From contig RPFO01000130.1 of NCBI GenBank assembly GCA_009746045.1, positions 705,808 through 769,807 on the forward strand: a DNA stretch of 64,000 nucleotides. Reading direction: 5' to 3'. Position 1 is the first letter of the stretch, and each line of letters starts with the position of its first letter. This stretch comes from Mesostigma viride (lineage: Eukaryota > Streptophyta > Mesostigmatophyceae > Mesostigmatales > Mesostigmataceae). Below are positions 21,301-35,400 of the stretch, in pieces. The notes beneath the pieces are model-generated. The model ran no database searches. It had not been told where the DNA came from and saw only the letters and a program-made list of their open reading frames with translations. A program made the position numbers and the translations under genes.

Positions 21301-24300
21301 GCACGGTGGCTTGGGCCTGGGCTATGCCGGCCTGCACCTCGGCGAGTGCTTTGTGCTGGATTTCTTCATGAGAACTCGCTTTGAGGCGCCCAGCCGGGAA
21401 CCGAACGGGATGCATTACCTGCTGTCAGGGGGTGGGAACCCGCCCAAGTGGAGCCTTGGGGTTTCGGACAAGTTCAATTTTACAGTGAGTTTCTGGTCTT
21501 TTCCCTCCTTCCCTCCCTCCCTCCCTCCCTCCCTCCCTCCCTCCCTCCCTCCCTCCCTCCTCCCTCCCTCCCTCCCTCCCTCCCTCCCTCCCTCCCTCCC
21601 TCCTCCTCCCTCCCTCCCTCCCTCCCCCTCCCTCCTCCCTCCCTCCTCTCCTCCCTCCCTCCCTCCCTCCTCCCTCCTCCCTCCCTCCTCCCTCCCTCCT
21701 CCCTCCCTCCTCCCTCCCTCCCTCCTCCCTCCCTCCCTCCCTCCCTCCCTCCCTCCCTCCTCCCTCCTCCCTCCTCCCTCCCTCCCTCCCTGCCTCCCTC
21801 CCTCCCTCCCTCCCTCCCTGCCTCCCTCCCTCCCTCCCTCCTGACATCTTCCTACTCAAACCTCCGTAAGTGAATCACAAAAATTTTCCATCCCATCTCA
21901 CCTGCTGTTTGTTTCCCCCATTCACATCTCAGAGCTGCAGGTGGCCTGATGGCTGCTAGCCAGCCATGATGGTAGATAGGACAGCAAGTCACCATGGTAA
22001 GTTTGAGAGCCAGTCACGGTAGTGGAAAGGGCAGCCAGAGTTGACAGCAAACGGGCTAGCCAGCCATCGTAGGGGATGGATGAGCGCGCCGTGGTAGCGG
22101 ATGGGTGAGCCAGTCACCAAATAGGGATCATTTGTAGGCGTGTCTACTACTTTGGCTGTTTAATTGTCTATCTAAACCCTGATTGTCTTTCTAAACCCTG
22201 AACCCATGTTGGGATCAGTTGTAGGTGTGTCTACTACTCTTCTTGTTTATCTTTGCTACCATGTTGCGGCTTCCCTTTTGTCTAGTGAGCGGTCGTTGTT
22301 TTTCTTGTAATGTGGCTGTGTGTGCTTCGATTCCGTTCGGCAGTTAGGATGGGAGATTGGAGGCTAAGGTACTCTCTGGTTCCAAACACTGTGGCTCATC
22401 AATTTAGATTAAGGACAATGCCATGGCGTCTATGTTTAGAAGAAAGTCAATATTCTTGGCCATAGGCCTGTTCCTTCCTATGAAGTCCCTGGCGGCGGAG
22501 GAGATCCTTCTGGGTCACCCATACACACAAGCCATGAATAGCGTCCCCCTTCCCACCACCCCTGAATAGCTTCCCCCTTCCCACCACCCCTGAATAGCTT
22601 CCCCTTCCCACCACCCTGAATAGCTTCCCCGTTCCCGCCACCCTGAATAGCTTCCCCCGTCCCACCACCCCTGAATAGCGTCCCCCTTCCCACCACCCCT
22701 GAATAGCTTCCCCCTTCCCACCACCCCTGAATAGCTTCCCCCTTCCCACCACCCCTGAATAGCTTCCCCGTTCCCGCCACCCCTGAATAGCTTCCCCCGT
22801 CCCACCACCCCTGAATAGCGTCCCCCTTCCCACCACCCCTGAATAGCTTCCCCCTTCCCCCCACCCCTGAATAGCTTCCCCCTTCCTGCCACCCCTGAAT
22901 AGCTTCCCCCTTCCTCCCACCCCTGAATAGCTTCCCCCTTCCTGCCACCCCTGAATAGCTTCCCCCTTCCCACCACCCCTGAATAGCTTCCCCCTTCCTC
23001 CCACCCCTGAATAGCTTCCCCCTTCCTGCCACCCCTGAATAGCTTCCCCCTTCCCACCACCCCTGAATAGCGTCCCCCTTCCCACCACCCCTGAATAGCT
23101 TCCCCTTCCCACCACCCCTGAATAGCTTCCCCCTTCCCACCACCCCTGAATAGCTTCCCCGTTCCCGCCACCCCTGAATAGCTTCCCCCGTCCCACCACC
23201 CCTGAATAGCTTCCCCCTTCCCACCACCCTGAATAGCTTCCCCCTTCCTCCCACCCCTGAATAGCTTCCCCCTTCCTGCCACCCCTGAATAGCTTCCCCT
23301 TCCTCCCACCCCTGAATAGCTTCCCCTTCCTGCCACCCCTGAATAGCTTCCCCCTTCCCACCACCCCTGAATAGCGTCCCCCTTCCCACCACCCCTGAAT
23401 AGCTTCCCCCTTCCTACCACCCCTGAATAGCTTCCCCTTCCTACCACCCCTGAATAGCTTCCGCCTTCCTACCACCCCTGAATAGCTTCCGCCTTCCCAC
23501 CACCCCTGAATAGCTTCCCCCTTCCCACCACCCCTGAATAGCTTCCCCCTTCCCACCACCCCTGAATAGCTTCCCCCTTCCCACCACCCCTGAATAGCTT
23601 CCCCCTTCCCACCACCCCTGAATAGCTTCTTTCTCCCCTTCACTTCCTGCCCACCCCCTTCCCGGCACCCCCACCCCCCTGGCACTCCTGCCCAGGTGGA
23701 GCGCCTGGGTGCGGCCCATGAGATTGCCCACCTGTCCGCCTTCTCCGCCGGTGCGAGCACCCCCTCCCGCGCGCCCCCTGCCCGCACCCCCGAGGGCGCC
23801 CCCCCCCACCCCACCGACTGGCACCGCTTTATTATCGCGTCCTGCCACGGGAGCACCGCGCTGTACGTAGACGGCGCCAAAGTCGCCGCGTGGGGCCAGG
23901 TCATGCTGGAGTCCGCCACGATGCTGGGAAACAGCCCGTTGGCCGAGATGAGGGGCGCATGGGGGGGGCGGATGCGGGACGTCAAGTTCTGCCTCACGAG
24001 CGACGTGAGCCGGGTGATGTCGGAGGAGAAGACGGCGCGAGAGGAGCTCGGCCGCCACATGGCTCTGCTCAAGCGGCGCGATGCCGACTGGGCGGGGGCG
24101 CTGAAGGGCAAGCGCGTGCTGCTGGTCGGCAACAGCATCAAGCTGAGGGGGGCGGGCATGGGCGCCCTGATCGATTCCTTCGACGCGATATTCCGGTTCA
24201 ACGCGATGCCAGTACGTTGGGGGTGGCTATTTCTGTTGGTAGTGCGTTGTGAAGCGCGTCGTATTCCACTCTCCTGTTGGGTGCGCCGACGGATGACGTC

Positions 24301-27300
24301 TTATTGGACCATTACGATGCCGATGGGCTGTCTTGTTGGGCCATTATGATGCCGATGGGCTGTCTTGTTGGACCATTATGATGCCGATGGGCTGTCTTGT
24401 TGGACCATTATGATGCCGATGGGCTGTCTTGTTGGGCCATTATGATGCCGATGGGCTGTGTTGTTGGGCCATTATGATGCCGATGGGCTGTCTTGTTGGG
24501 CCATTATGATGCCGATGGGCTGTCTTGTTGGGCCATTATGATGCCGATGGGCTGTCTTGTTGGGCCATTATGATGCCGATGGGCTGTCTTGTTGTTGGGC
24601 CATTATGATACCGCGTTCCAGTGTCATGCGCTGCTGGTGGGTGGGGTCCGTGTACTTTCAATTTGCTTGTCCCTTGATACTCCTGTGTATATTTTGTTGA
24701 TTCTACATTGTATTTGTAATGTATGTTTTTGTCTCCTGATACTTCTGTACGTCATTGTTTCTAAAGTAGACAGTAATATGTTAATGCGTGTCTCTTGATA
24801 CTTCTGGGTTGCCGTGTTTCGTGTCTTGATACTTCTGGGATGCCGTGTTCCGCTTCAGTGCTCTGCTGGCAGGTGGGGGCCATCTGTTGTTAGAGGCGGG
24901 TGGTGGGCACCTAATGTTCGTGTTGTCTCATCCAAGTCATAGGATGCCATCCTCGTGTTCAACGTGCTGGTTGTGGGTGGGAGCCCACGTTGTCTTGGAT
25001 GGATAGCCGCATCCGATTGTGCAGCCGTACAGTAGTGACCGGATCTGTGCCTATTGATTCATGCTGTTGTGCAGCCATGCAGCAGTGACCGGATCTGTGC
25101 CTATTGATTCAAGCTGTTGTGCAGCCATGCAGCAGTGACCGGATCTGTGCCTATTGATTCAAGCTGTTGTGCAGCCATGCAGTAGTGACCGGATCTGTGC
25201 CTATTGATTCATGCTGTTGTGCAGCCATGCAGCAGTGACCGGATCTGTGCCTATTGATTCATGCTGTTGTGCAGCCATGCAGCAGTGACCGGATCTGTGC
25301 CTATTGATTCATGCTGTTGTGCAGCCATGCAGCAGTGACCGGATCTGTGCCTATTGATTCATGCTGTTGTGCAGCCATGCAGCAGTGACCGGATCTGTGC
25401 CTATTGATTCATGCTGTTGTTCAGCCATGCAGCAGTGACCGGATCTGTGCCTATTGATTCAAGCTGTTGTGCAGCCATGCAGCAGTGACCGGATCCGTGC
25501 CTTTTGATTCATGCTGTTGTGCAGCCATGCAGTAGTGACCGGATCCGTGCCTTTTGATTCATGCTGTTGTGCAGCCATGCAGCAGTGACCGGATCTGTGC
25601 CTATTGATTCCATGCTGTTGTGCAGCCATGCAGCAGTGACCGGATCTGTGCCTATTGATTCATGCTGTTGTGCAGCGATGCAGCAGTGACCGGATCTGTG
25701 CCTATTGATTCATGCTGTTGTGCAGCCATGCAGTAGTGACCGGATCTGTGCCTATTGATTCCATGCTGTTCCGGATAGTCTAGCAGGAAAGATGGTTGCC
25801 ATGGTGCCATGCTGCATGCTGCAGGAAAGATGGTTGCCACGGTGCCATGCTGCATGCTGCAGGAGAGATGGTTGCCACGGTGCCATGCTACATGCTGCAG
25901 GAAAGATGGTTGCCACGGTCCATGCTGCATGCTGCAGGAAAGATAGTTGCCACGGTGCCATGCTACATGCTGCAGGAAAGATGGTTGCCATGGTGCCATG
26001 CTACATGCTGCAGGAAAGATGGTTGCCATGGTGCCATGCTGCATGGTGGTGTACCCACCTCTGGTGTATCCTCTCGTGTATGTGGCCGCTGGACCCTTAA
26101 TCCAATGGAATAGGTGCCACCGCGGTTGGATGCCCAATGGAATAGGTGCCACCGCGGTTGGATGCCCAATGGAAGCGGTGCCACCGCGGTTGGATGCCCA
26201 ATGGAATAGGTGCCACCGCGGTTGGATGCCCAATGGAAGCGGTGCCACCGCGGTTGGATGCCCAATGGAAGCGGTGCCACCGCGGTTGGATGCCCAATGG
26301 AAGCGGTGCCACCGCGGTTGGATGCCCAATGGAATAGGTGCCACCGCGGTTGGATGCCCAATGGAAGCGGTGCCACCGCGGTTGGATGCCCAATGGAAGC
26401 GGTGCCACCGCGGTTGGATGCCCAATGGAAGCGGTGCCACCGCGGTTGGATGCCCAATGGAATAGGTGCCACCGCGGTTGGATGCCCAATGGAAGCGGTG
26501 CCACCGCGGTTGGATGCCCAATGGAATAGGTGCCACCGCGGTTGGATGCCCAATGGAAGCGGTGCCACCGCGGTTGGATGCCCAATGGAAGCGGTGCCAC
26601 CGCGGTTGGATGCCCAATGGAAGCGGTGCCACCGCGGTTGGATGCCCAATGGAAGCGGTGCCACCGCGGTTGGATGCCCAATGGAATAGGTGCCACCGCG
26701 GTTGGATGCCCAATGGAAGCGGTGCCACCGCGGTTGGATGCCCAATGGAAGCGGTGCCACCGCGGTTGGATGCCCAATGGAAGCGGTGCCACCGCAGTTG
26801 GATGCCCAATGGAATAGGTGCCACCGCAGTTGGATGCCCAATGGAATAGGTGCCACCGCGGTTGGATGCACCCTGAGGCACTTTGAGGTGGCACTCTGCG
26901 GTCAAACTGGGTAGTCGCGGTGCCACCTGGCCCCTGGCTGTTTGGAAGAGAGCAGCGCTGATCCGGGCGCTGATCCGGGCGCTGATCCGGGCGCTGATCC
27001 GGGCGCTGATCCGGGCGCTGATCCGGGCGCTGATCCGGGCGCTGATCCGGGCGCTGATCCGGGCGCTGATCCGGGCGCTGATCCGGGCGCTGATCCGGGC
27101 GCTGATCCGGGCGCTGATCCGGGCGCTGATCCGGGCGCTGATCCGGGAGTTCATGTGATGGGAAGGAGTTGGAGTGAAAGCAGAATTAGCAGAATAAGCA
27201 GAATAAGCAGAATAAGCAGAATTAGCAGAATTAGCAGAATAAGCAGGATCGTTTATCGCGTTTGCTTAACCTTGTTGCTATCCCCCTGATGTGACGAGGG

Positions 27301-29369
27301 CCACGGTGCAACCTTAAGTTTTCTTTCTGGTTACTTCCTTCTTATGGCTCTTGTGCGGCTCTGTCTGGCAACTTCTTAATAGCAACAATGCTGGTAAGAC
27401 GCTCACATAGCAACAATTCTAGTAAGACGATTACGTAGAGACGATGCTAGAAAGACGCTCACATAGCAACGATGCTAGTTAGATGGGTCATACTACTAGA
27501 GCAACAATATTTTAAGATTGTCATCTAGCAACCCTGAATATCTGAGGTGGTAACTCCTAGCTGGACGTCTGTGCGTGTCATCCCCCGGGCCCTGGCCTCT
27601 GCTCCGCCTGCCTCCAGCTGCCCACCATGAAGATACTGAGGAGCTGTGGCTAACCACCATTCTGTGCACTGCTCGCTCGGCCTCGCCCCTGCCCTGCCTG
27701 CCTCCCGCTGCCCACCATGAGCATATTTAGGAGCGATGCCTCACCACCGTTCTGCGCAATACTTGCTCAGCCTCTGCCTTGCCCTGCCGCTGCCTTGCCC
27801 TGCCTGCCTCCAGCTGCCCAATTCTCAGGACTTTGGCAGGCTGACCACGCACGAGGTGCTGAGCGACCTGACGGAGCTTTGCGGCTGTGCCACCGGGGAG
27901 TGCTGCAGCGTGGACCAGCTGTCCCGCATCAAGCAGATCCACCCGCCAAAGGGGCGCTGGCTCACGGTGCGTGTGACAGCAGTTAACCCATAGACCCACA
28001 TGAGCGGGAGCCATTCCAGGCCGAGGGCACTGAAAGAGGGTGCCACTAGGATTTATTTAGCAGCAGGGCACTTGAAGAGGGTGCTACTATGATTTAGTTA
28101 GCAGCAGGGCTGTAGAAGAGGGTGCTACTACGATTTAGTTAGCAGCATGGCTGTTGAAGAGGGTGCTACTAGGATTTAGTTGGTAGCAGTTGAAGAGGGG
28201 CAGGTGGACGCGGATGCCCTGTCACCCTCCTGTCCTGGTGCTAAAAAATATACTACTAGTAGTATATATACAACTATCTTCCTCAAAAAAAATGTGTAAA
28301 CTCATGTCATAGTCCCTGGTTCATCGCAGTCTCTCGTCGTTCTTGCGTTCCGATCAGAATTTATTCATTCATTCACGCGCGCCCGTTGGGAGAGTCACAG
28401 GGTACCGACTTTTTGAGTTGGTACCTTTCATCCCTGTTTGATGCACAGCAAGAAGGGGGCACGGGACCCCCCCCCTTCTCTCGTTCCCTTGCCCCCTTTG
28501 AAAGGCAGCCCACAGGTTCAATAAAACTGCTCACCGGGAGAGTCTAGCAACTACTGTGGATGCAATAAAGCTTCGACATAGCAAAGCGCATAGCGGATGC
28601 AGTAGGGCTGGCCTGTGCATGGTCCAGTGGCCACAGATAGGCTTGGAACTCATCTAGAGGCGCCGGTTTGGGAGAATATTAAGGCCTCTCCCGGTGCCTG
28701 AGGGGTTTTAGGGGCATACCCAGGGTTCACCCCCAACCCCATCAGAATGGTAGGGTACCCCCCCATGTGCCCTTGTCGTCAGTGCTTATGGATGATGATA
28801 CAGCGGCTATGTAATACGGCGTAGCCATGTGTGGCTGTACAATATAACACATGGGCTCCTTGCGATTCCCGGACATACCCCCCAGCCTGCCCTTGTTGTC
28901 ACGGCTTATAGGTCACATCATTATAGTGGTGGCTCCTCGCGCATCCGTGTACGTAATGCATGATCATTTTTTGCACCCCAAATGCAACGTTTTGGGTGTG
29001 CCCCGTCCATGCTTCATTTGTCTTGGGTATGCCGCATTCTTTCATGGGTATGCCCCGCCTGGCCCCTTACCGTCCATATACGCACCATCACTTACAATTG
29101 AGTGCATGGGTGTGCCCCATCTTTGTGGGTGTGGCCCCACCCCCCAAACTCACCCCATCTCAGGTGCTGTACGCCCACGGCTTGAGCGGCTTGCCTCCGG
29201 TGTTCCAGGACATTGGCGACCGCCGCATGCACATCACGCAGGCATCCCTCAACCGGCACATGGGTACGTCGCCAGGTGGCATCCCGGGAGCCCTTCCAAG
29301 TGACGCAGTCTAAGTGTAAATTATTTGATTGTGGCAGCCATGTGGCACCACCAGAAGCATTTTGGCATC

Positions 29370-29404
<35 letters not shown>

Positions 29405-32400
29405 CTCAGCATGGTGAAGTGTCCTCTGTTCATTTGTAGGTTGGAATATTTGTAGGCCCGCCAGGTGCACATGGCTGATGGCATGATGGAGGGCAGTTTA
29501 GGTTTGAGGTACACGAGGTAGCAGGGATTCCAATTCGATTCCGGAGACTTTCGCCCTTCCATTGCGCTGCGCTGACAGCGAACGGTTAGAACGATTAGAA
29601 CGGAAGTGAAAACCGCCACCAAACTAAGCGCACTGCGCTAAAAGTCTGCGCTTGGAAGGGGGCTGCGCTAGTCCTTTTGCCTTTCTAGGGCAGGGAATCA
29701 GCACTTAACGCTACGGTGGTCTACGGCGGCAGCCGTTTTCATGGTGTAACCGTAGCGCAATGGAAGGGCAAAAGTCTTCGGAATCTCTCGATTAAGGGAT
29801 TCCAACTGCCCAGCTACTGAGCTGCTGCCTGGATCGTGCGATGGTCCGGTCTATACTGATGTCGACATTGTGGCCACTGCCATCACCTCCGCCACGACTG
29901 TCGCGACCACTACCAATAGCCCAGCTGCTGGATGGGCTGTATGGACCACACCAACTATCTCCTAAAGGGGCTGCCTTGCCAAGCCGTAGGCCGTAGTCTG
30001 GTCCGTGTTCATGTCCTCATTGCCACACCATGTCCTCATTGCCTCCACCATGTCCTCATTGCCACACCATGTCCTCATTGCCTCCACCATGTCCTCATTG
30101 CCTCCACCATGTCCTCATTGCCACGCCATGTCCTCATTGCCTCCACCATGTCCTCATTGCCACACCATGTCCTTATTGCCTCCACCATGTCCTCATTGCC
30201 TCCACCATGTCCTCATTGCCTCCACCATGTCCTCATTGCCACACCATGTCCTCATTGCCTCCACCATGTCCTCATTGCCTCCACCATGTCCTCATTGCCA
30301 CACCATGTCCTCATTGCCTCCACCATGTCCTCATTGCCACACCATGTCCTCATTGCCACACCATGTCCTCATTGCCTCCACCATGTCCTCATTGCCTCCA
30401 CCATGTCCTCATTGCCTCCACCATGTCCTCATTGCCTCCACCATGTCCTCATTGCCTCCACCATGTCCTCATTGCCACACCATGTCCTCATTGCCTCCAC
30501 CATGTCCTCATTGCCACGCCATGTCCTCATTGCCTCCACCATGTCCTCATTGCCACGCCATGTCCTCATTGCCTCCACCATGTCCTCATCGCCACACCAT
30601 GTCCTCATTGCCACACCATGTCATCATTGCCACACCATGTCCTCATTGCCTCCACCATGTCCTCATTGCCTCCACCATGTCCTCATTGCCTCCACCATGT
30701 CCTCATTGCCTCCACCATGTCCTCATTGCCACACCATGTCCTCATTGCCACACCATGTCCTCATTGCCTCCACCATGTCCTCATTGCCACGCCATGTCCT
30801 CATTGCCTCCACCATGTCCTCATTGCCACGCCATGTCCTCATTGCCACACCATGTCCTCATTGCCACACCATGTCCTCATTGCCACACCATGTCCTCATT
30901 GCCTCCACCATGTCCTCATTGCCTCCACCATGTCCTCATTGCCTCCACCATGTCCTCATTGCCTCCACCATGTCCTCATTGCCTCCACCATGTCCTCATT
31001 GCCTCCACCATGTCCTCATTGCCTCCACCATGTCCTCATTGCCTCCACCATGTCCTCATTGCCTCCACCATGTCCTCATTGCCACACCATGTCCTCATTG
31101 CCTCCACCATGTCCTCATTGCCTCCACCATGTCCTCATTGCCTCCGCCATGTCCTCATTGCGTCCACCATGTCCTCATTGCCTCCACCATGTCCTCATTG
31201 CCTCCGCCATGTCCTCATTGCCTCCACCATGTCCTCATTGCCACACCATGTCCTCATTGCCTCCACCATGTCCTCATTGCGTGTGGCTTCCCATCCCTCC
31301 CCCCCCCACGGCCCGGCTGCTGAACGGCTACCTGGACCGTGCGATAGTGTGGTCCATGCCCATGTCTGTATTGCCAGTGCATGCCTCCACGACCTCCATG
31401 AACACCACGATTACCGCCACCGCCACGTCCCCCCCCCCCCCCCCGCCCCCGTCGCCATTTTCCGCCACCCACAACACGATAGCCCAGCTGCTGACCACTA
31501 GTGCTGGTCACTGACCAGCAGTCTGGAGCATGGAATGGCGTGGTCTATATTGATGCCCTCATGGCCCCTCCTTGTTGTGCCCCCCACCCCCAACAGCCCA
31601 GCTGCTGAACGGGTACCTGGAGCTGACCAAGATGCGGCACCCGTCCCTTCAGCGCGGCCACCGCGTGTGGGCCGGATATGGCTTCCGTGCGGGCGCCCGC
31701 ATCCTGCTGACGCTGCTGGTGCATGGAGTGGTGCGTGAGTCACTGTACCGCTAGCATTTCGGGTGGTGCATGGGTCACTGTACCGAATAGCATATCGGTT
31801 GGGGTGTGGGTCACTCTACCGCTGGCGTGTTGGGTGGTGCATGAGTCACTATACTGCCTGCATAAGCATTGCAGCTTCCGGGTTTCGGTATCCTTTTTTT
31901 GAATTTCGCAAGTCCCTACCACTACATGTGTTGTTGAGTATACCACTATATAAATAGCCATGGCTGATTATGAGTATGTGTAAATAGCATTGTGTGCAGA
32001 AGTGCCCTCTGTGAGCCTCCGTGCATCCTTTTATGGCTCATAGAGCGTATGAACCGTCTGGTGTGGTACGCTTCTATGGTCTGTGCACAAGCTGAGCTTT
32101 CTCAGGTGGGCACGGTGCAGGTATGTCACTTTTCAAAAATCAATTTGGTTTGCCATTCCGTTGGCACTAGGTGGCGCATGGCCTCTGTGTCAGGAAGGGG
32201 GGAGAGTGGGAGGATGGAACAAGGGTGGGGTGGGGGAACGGGGTGAAGAGGCTGTGCCGATCGCACTGCAAACAGTCTACTTCTCCCATGGTGCTTTCCA
32301 CACCGCGGGGAGAACTTGGAATGGAGCAGCAAATGGCCACTTGTGCTCCCCTGGATCGCCCCGCGCCTCCCCTTCTTCCCCTTCTTCCCCTTCTTCCCCT

Positions 32401-35400
32401 TCCTCCCCTTCTTCCCCTTCTTCCCCTTCTTCCCCTTCTTCCCCTTCTTCCCCTTCTTCCCCTTCTTCCCCTTCTTCCCCTTCTTCCCTTCTTCCCCTTC
32501 TTCCCCTTCTTCCCCTTCTTCCCCTTCTTCCCCTTCTTCCCCTTCTTCCCCTTCTTCCCCTTCTTCCCTTCTTCCCTTCTTCCCTTTCTTCCCCTTCTTC
32601 CCTTCTTCCCCTTCTTCCCCTTCTTCCCTTCTTCCCCTTCTTCCCCTTCTTCCCCTTCTTCCCCTTCTTCCCCTTCTTCCCCTTCTTCCCCTTCCTCCCC
32701 TTCTTCCCCTTCTTCCCCTTCTTCCCCTTCTTCCCCTTCTTCCCCTTCTCCCCTTCTTCCCCTTCTTCCCTTCTTCCCCTTCTTCCCCTTCTTCCCCTTC
32801 TTCCCTTCTTCCCCTTCTTCCCTTCTTCCCCTTCTCCCTTCTTCCCCTTCTTCCCCTTCTTCCCCTTCTTCCCCTTCTTCCCCTTCTTCCCTTCTTCCCC
32901 TTCTTCCCCTTCTTCCCCTTCTTCCCCTTCTTCCCCTTCTTCCCCTTCTTCCCCTTCTTCCCCTTCTTCCCCTTCTTCCCCTTCTTCCCCTTCTTCCCCT
33001 TCTTCCCCTTCTTCCCCTTCTTCCCTTCTTCCCCTTCCTCCCCTTCTTCCCCTTCTTCCCCTTCTTCCCCTTCTTCCCCTTCTTCCCCTTCTTCCCCTTC
33101 TTCCCCTTCTTCCCTTCTTCCCCTTCTTCCCCTTCTTCCCCTTCTTCCCCTTCTTCCCTTCTTCCCCTTCTTCCCCTTCCTCCCCTTCTTCCCTTCTTCC
33201 CTTCTTCCCCTTCTTCCCCTTCTCCCCTTCTTCCCTTCTTCCCCTTCTTCCCTTCTTCCCTTCTTCCCCTTCTTCCCCTTCTTCCCCTTCTTCCCCTTCT
33301 TCCCCTTCTCCTTCTTCCCTTCTTCCCCTTCTTCCCCTTCTTCCCCTTCTTCCCTTCTTCCCCTTCTTCCCTTCTTCCCTTCTTCCCCTTCTTCCCCTTC
33401 TTCCCCTTCTTCCCCTTCTTCCCCTTCTTCCCTTCTTCCCTTCTTCCCTTCTTCCCTTCTTCCCCTTCTTCCCTTCTTCCCTTCTTCCCCTTCTTCCCCT
33501 TCTTCCCCTTCTTCCCCTTCTTCCCCTTCTTCCCCTTCTTCCCCTTCTTCCCTTCTTCCCTTCCTCCCCTTCTTTCCCTTCTTCCCCTTCTTCCCCTTCT
33601 TCCCCTTCTTCCCCTTCTTCCCCTTCTTCCCCTTCTTCCCCTTCTTCCCCTTCTTCCCCTTCTTCCCCTTCTTCCCCTTCTTCCCCTTCTTCCCCTTCTT
33701 CCCCTTCTCCCCTTCTTCCCCTTCTTCCCTTCTTCCCTTCTTCCCCTTCTTCCCCTTCTCCCTTCTTCCCCTTCTTCCCCTTCTTCCCCTTCTTCCCTTC
33801 TTCCCTTCTTCCCCTTCTTCCCTTCTTCCCCTTCTTCCCCTTCTTCCCTTCTTCCCTTCTTCCCCTTCTTCCCCTTCTTCCCCTTCTTCCCTTCTTCCCC
33901 TTCCTCCCCTTCTTCCCCTTCTTCCCCTTCTTCCCTTCTTCCCCTTCTTCCCCTTCTTCCCTTCTTCCCCTTCTTCCCCTTCTTCCCCTTCTTCCCCTTC
34001 TTCCCCTTCTTCCCCTTCTTCCCCTTCCTCCCCTTCTTCCCCTTCTTTCCCTTCTTCCCTTCTTCCCCTTCTTCCCCTTCTTCCCCTTCTTCCCCTTCTT
34101 CCCCTTCTTCCCCTTCTTCCCCTTCTTCCCCTTCTTCCCTTCTTCCCTTCTTCCCCTTCTTCCCTTCTTCCCCTTCTTCCCCTTCTTCCCCTTCTTCCCC
34201 TTCTTCCCCTTCTTCCCCTTCTTCCCTTCCTCCCCTTCTTCCCCTTCTTCCCCTTCTTCCCCTTCTTCCCCTTCTTCCCCTTCTTCCCTTCTTCCCCTTC
34301 TTCCCCTTCTTCCCCTTCTTCCCCTTCTTCCCTTCTTCCCCTTCTTCCCCTTCTTCCCCTTCTTCCCCTTCTTCCCCTTCTTCCCTTCTTCCCCTTCTTC
34401 CCCTTCTTCCCCTTCTTCCCCTTCTTCCCCTTCTTCCCCTTCTTCCCCTTCTTCCCCTTCTTCCCCTTCTTCCCCTTCTTCCCCTTCTTCCCCTTCTTCC
34501 CCTTCTTCCCCTTCTTCCCCTTCTTCCCCTTCTTCCCCTTCTTCCCCTTCTTCCCCTTCTTCCCCTTCTTCCCCTTCTTCCCCTTCTTCCCCTTCTTCCC
34601 CTTCTTCCCCTTCTTCCCCTTCTTCCCTTCTTCCCCTTCTTCCCCTTCTTCCCCTTCTTCCCCTTCTTCCCCTTCTTCCCCTTCTTCCCTTCTTCTTCCC
34701 TTCTTCCCTTCTTCCCCTTCTTCCCTTCTTCCCCTTCTTCCCCTTCTTCCCCTTCTTCCCTTCTTCTTCCCCTTCTTCCCCTTCTTCCCCTTCTTCCCCT
34801 TCTTCCCCTTCTTCCCTTCTTCCCCTTCTTCCCCTTCTTCCCCTTCTTCCCCTTCTTCCCCTTCTTCCCCTTCTTCCCCTTCTTCCCCTTCTTCCCCTTC
34901 TTCCCCTTCTTCCCCTTCTTCCCCTTCTTCCCCTTCTTCCCCTTCTTCCCCTTCTTCCCCTTCTTCCCCTTCTTCCCCTTCTTCCCCTTCTTCCCCTTCT
35001 TCCCCTTCTTCCCCTTCTTCCCCTTCTTCCCTTCTTCCCCTTCTTCCCCTTCTTCCCCTTCTTCCCCTTCTTCTTCCCTTCTTCCCCTTCTTCCCCTTCT
35101 TCCCCTTCTTCCCCTTCTTCCCCTTCTTCCCCTTCTTCCCCTTCTTCATCTTCTTCCCCTTCTTCCCCTTCTTCCCCTTCTTCCCCTTCTTCCCCTTCTT
35201 CCCCTTCTTCCCCTTCTTCCCCTTCTTCCCCTTCTTCCCCTTCTTCCCCCTCTTCCCCTTCCTCCCCTTCCTCCCCGTCCTCCCCTTCCTCCCCTTCTTC
35301 CCATGGTTCCCTGTTTGCTCTGTTGTTTATCCTGCCCTTCCTGCCCGTCCTGCCCTTCCTGCCCGTCCTGCCCTTCCTGCCCTTCCTGCCCTTCCTGCCC

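Noticed and set aside
30005-31514. Repeat protein of nearly 500 codons (CPHCLHHVLIAS-like)
   Set aside because: 19/20-bp minisatellite open in three frames, inside intron 6 of gene A.
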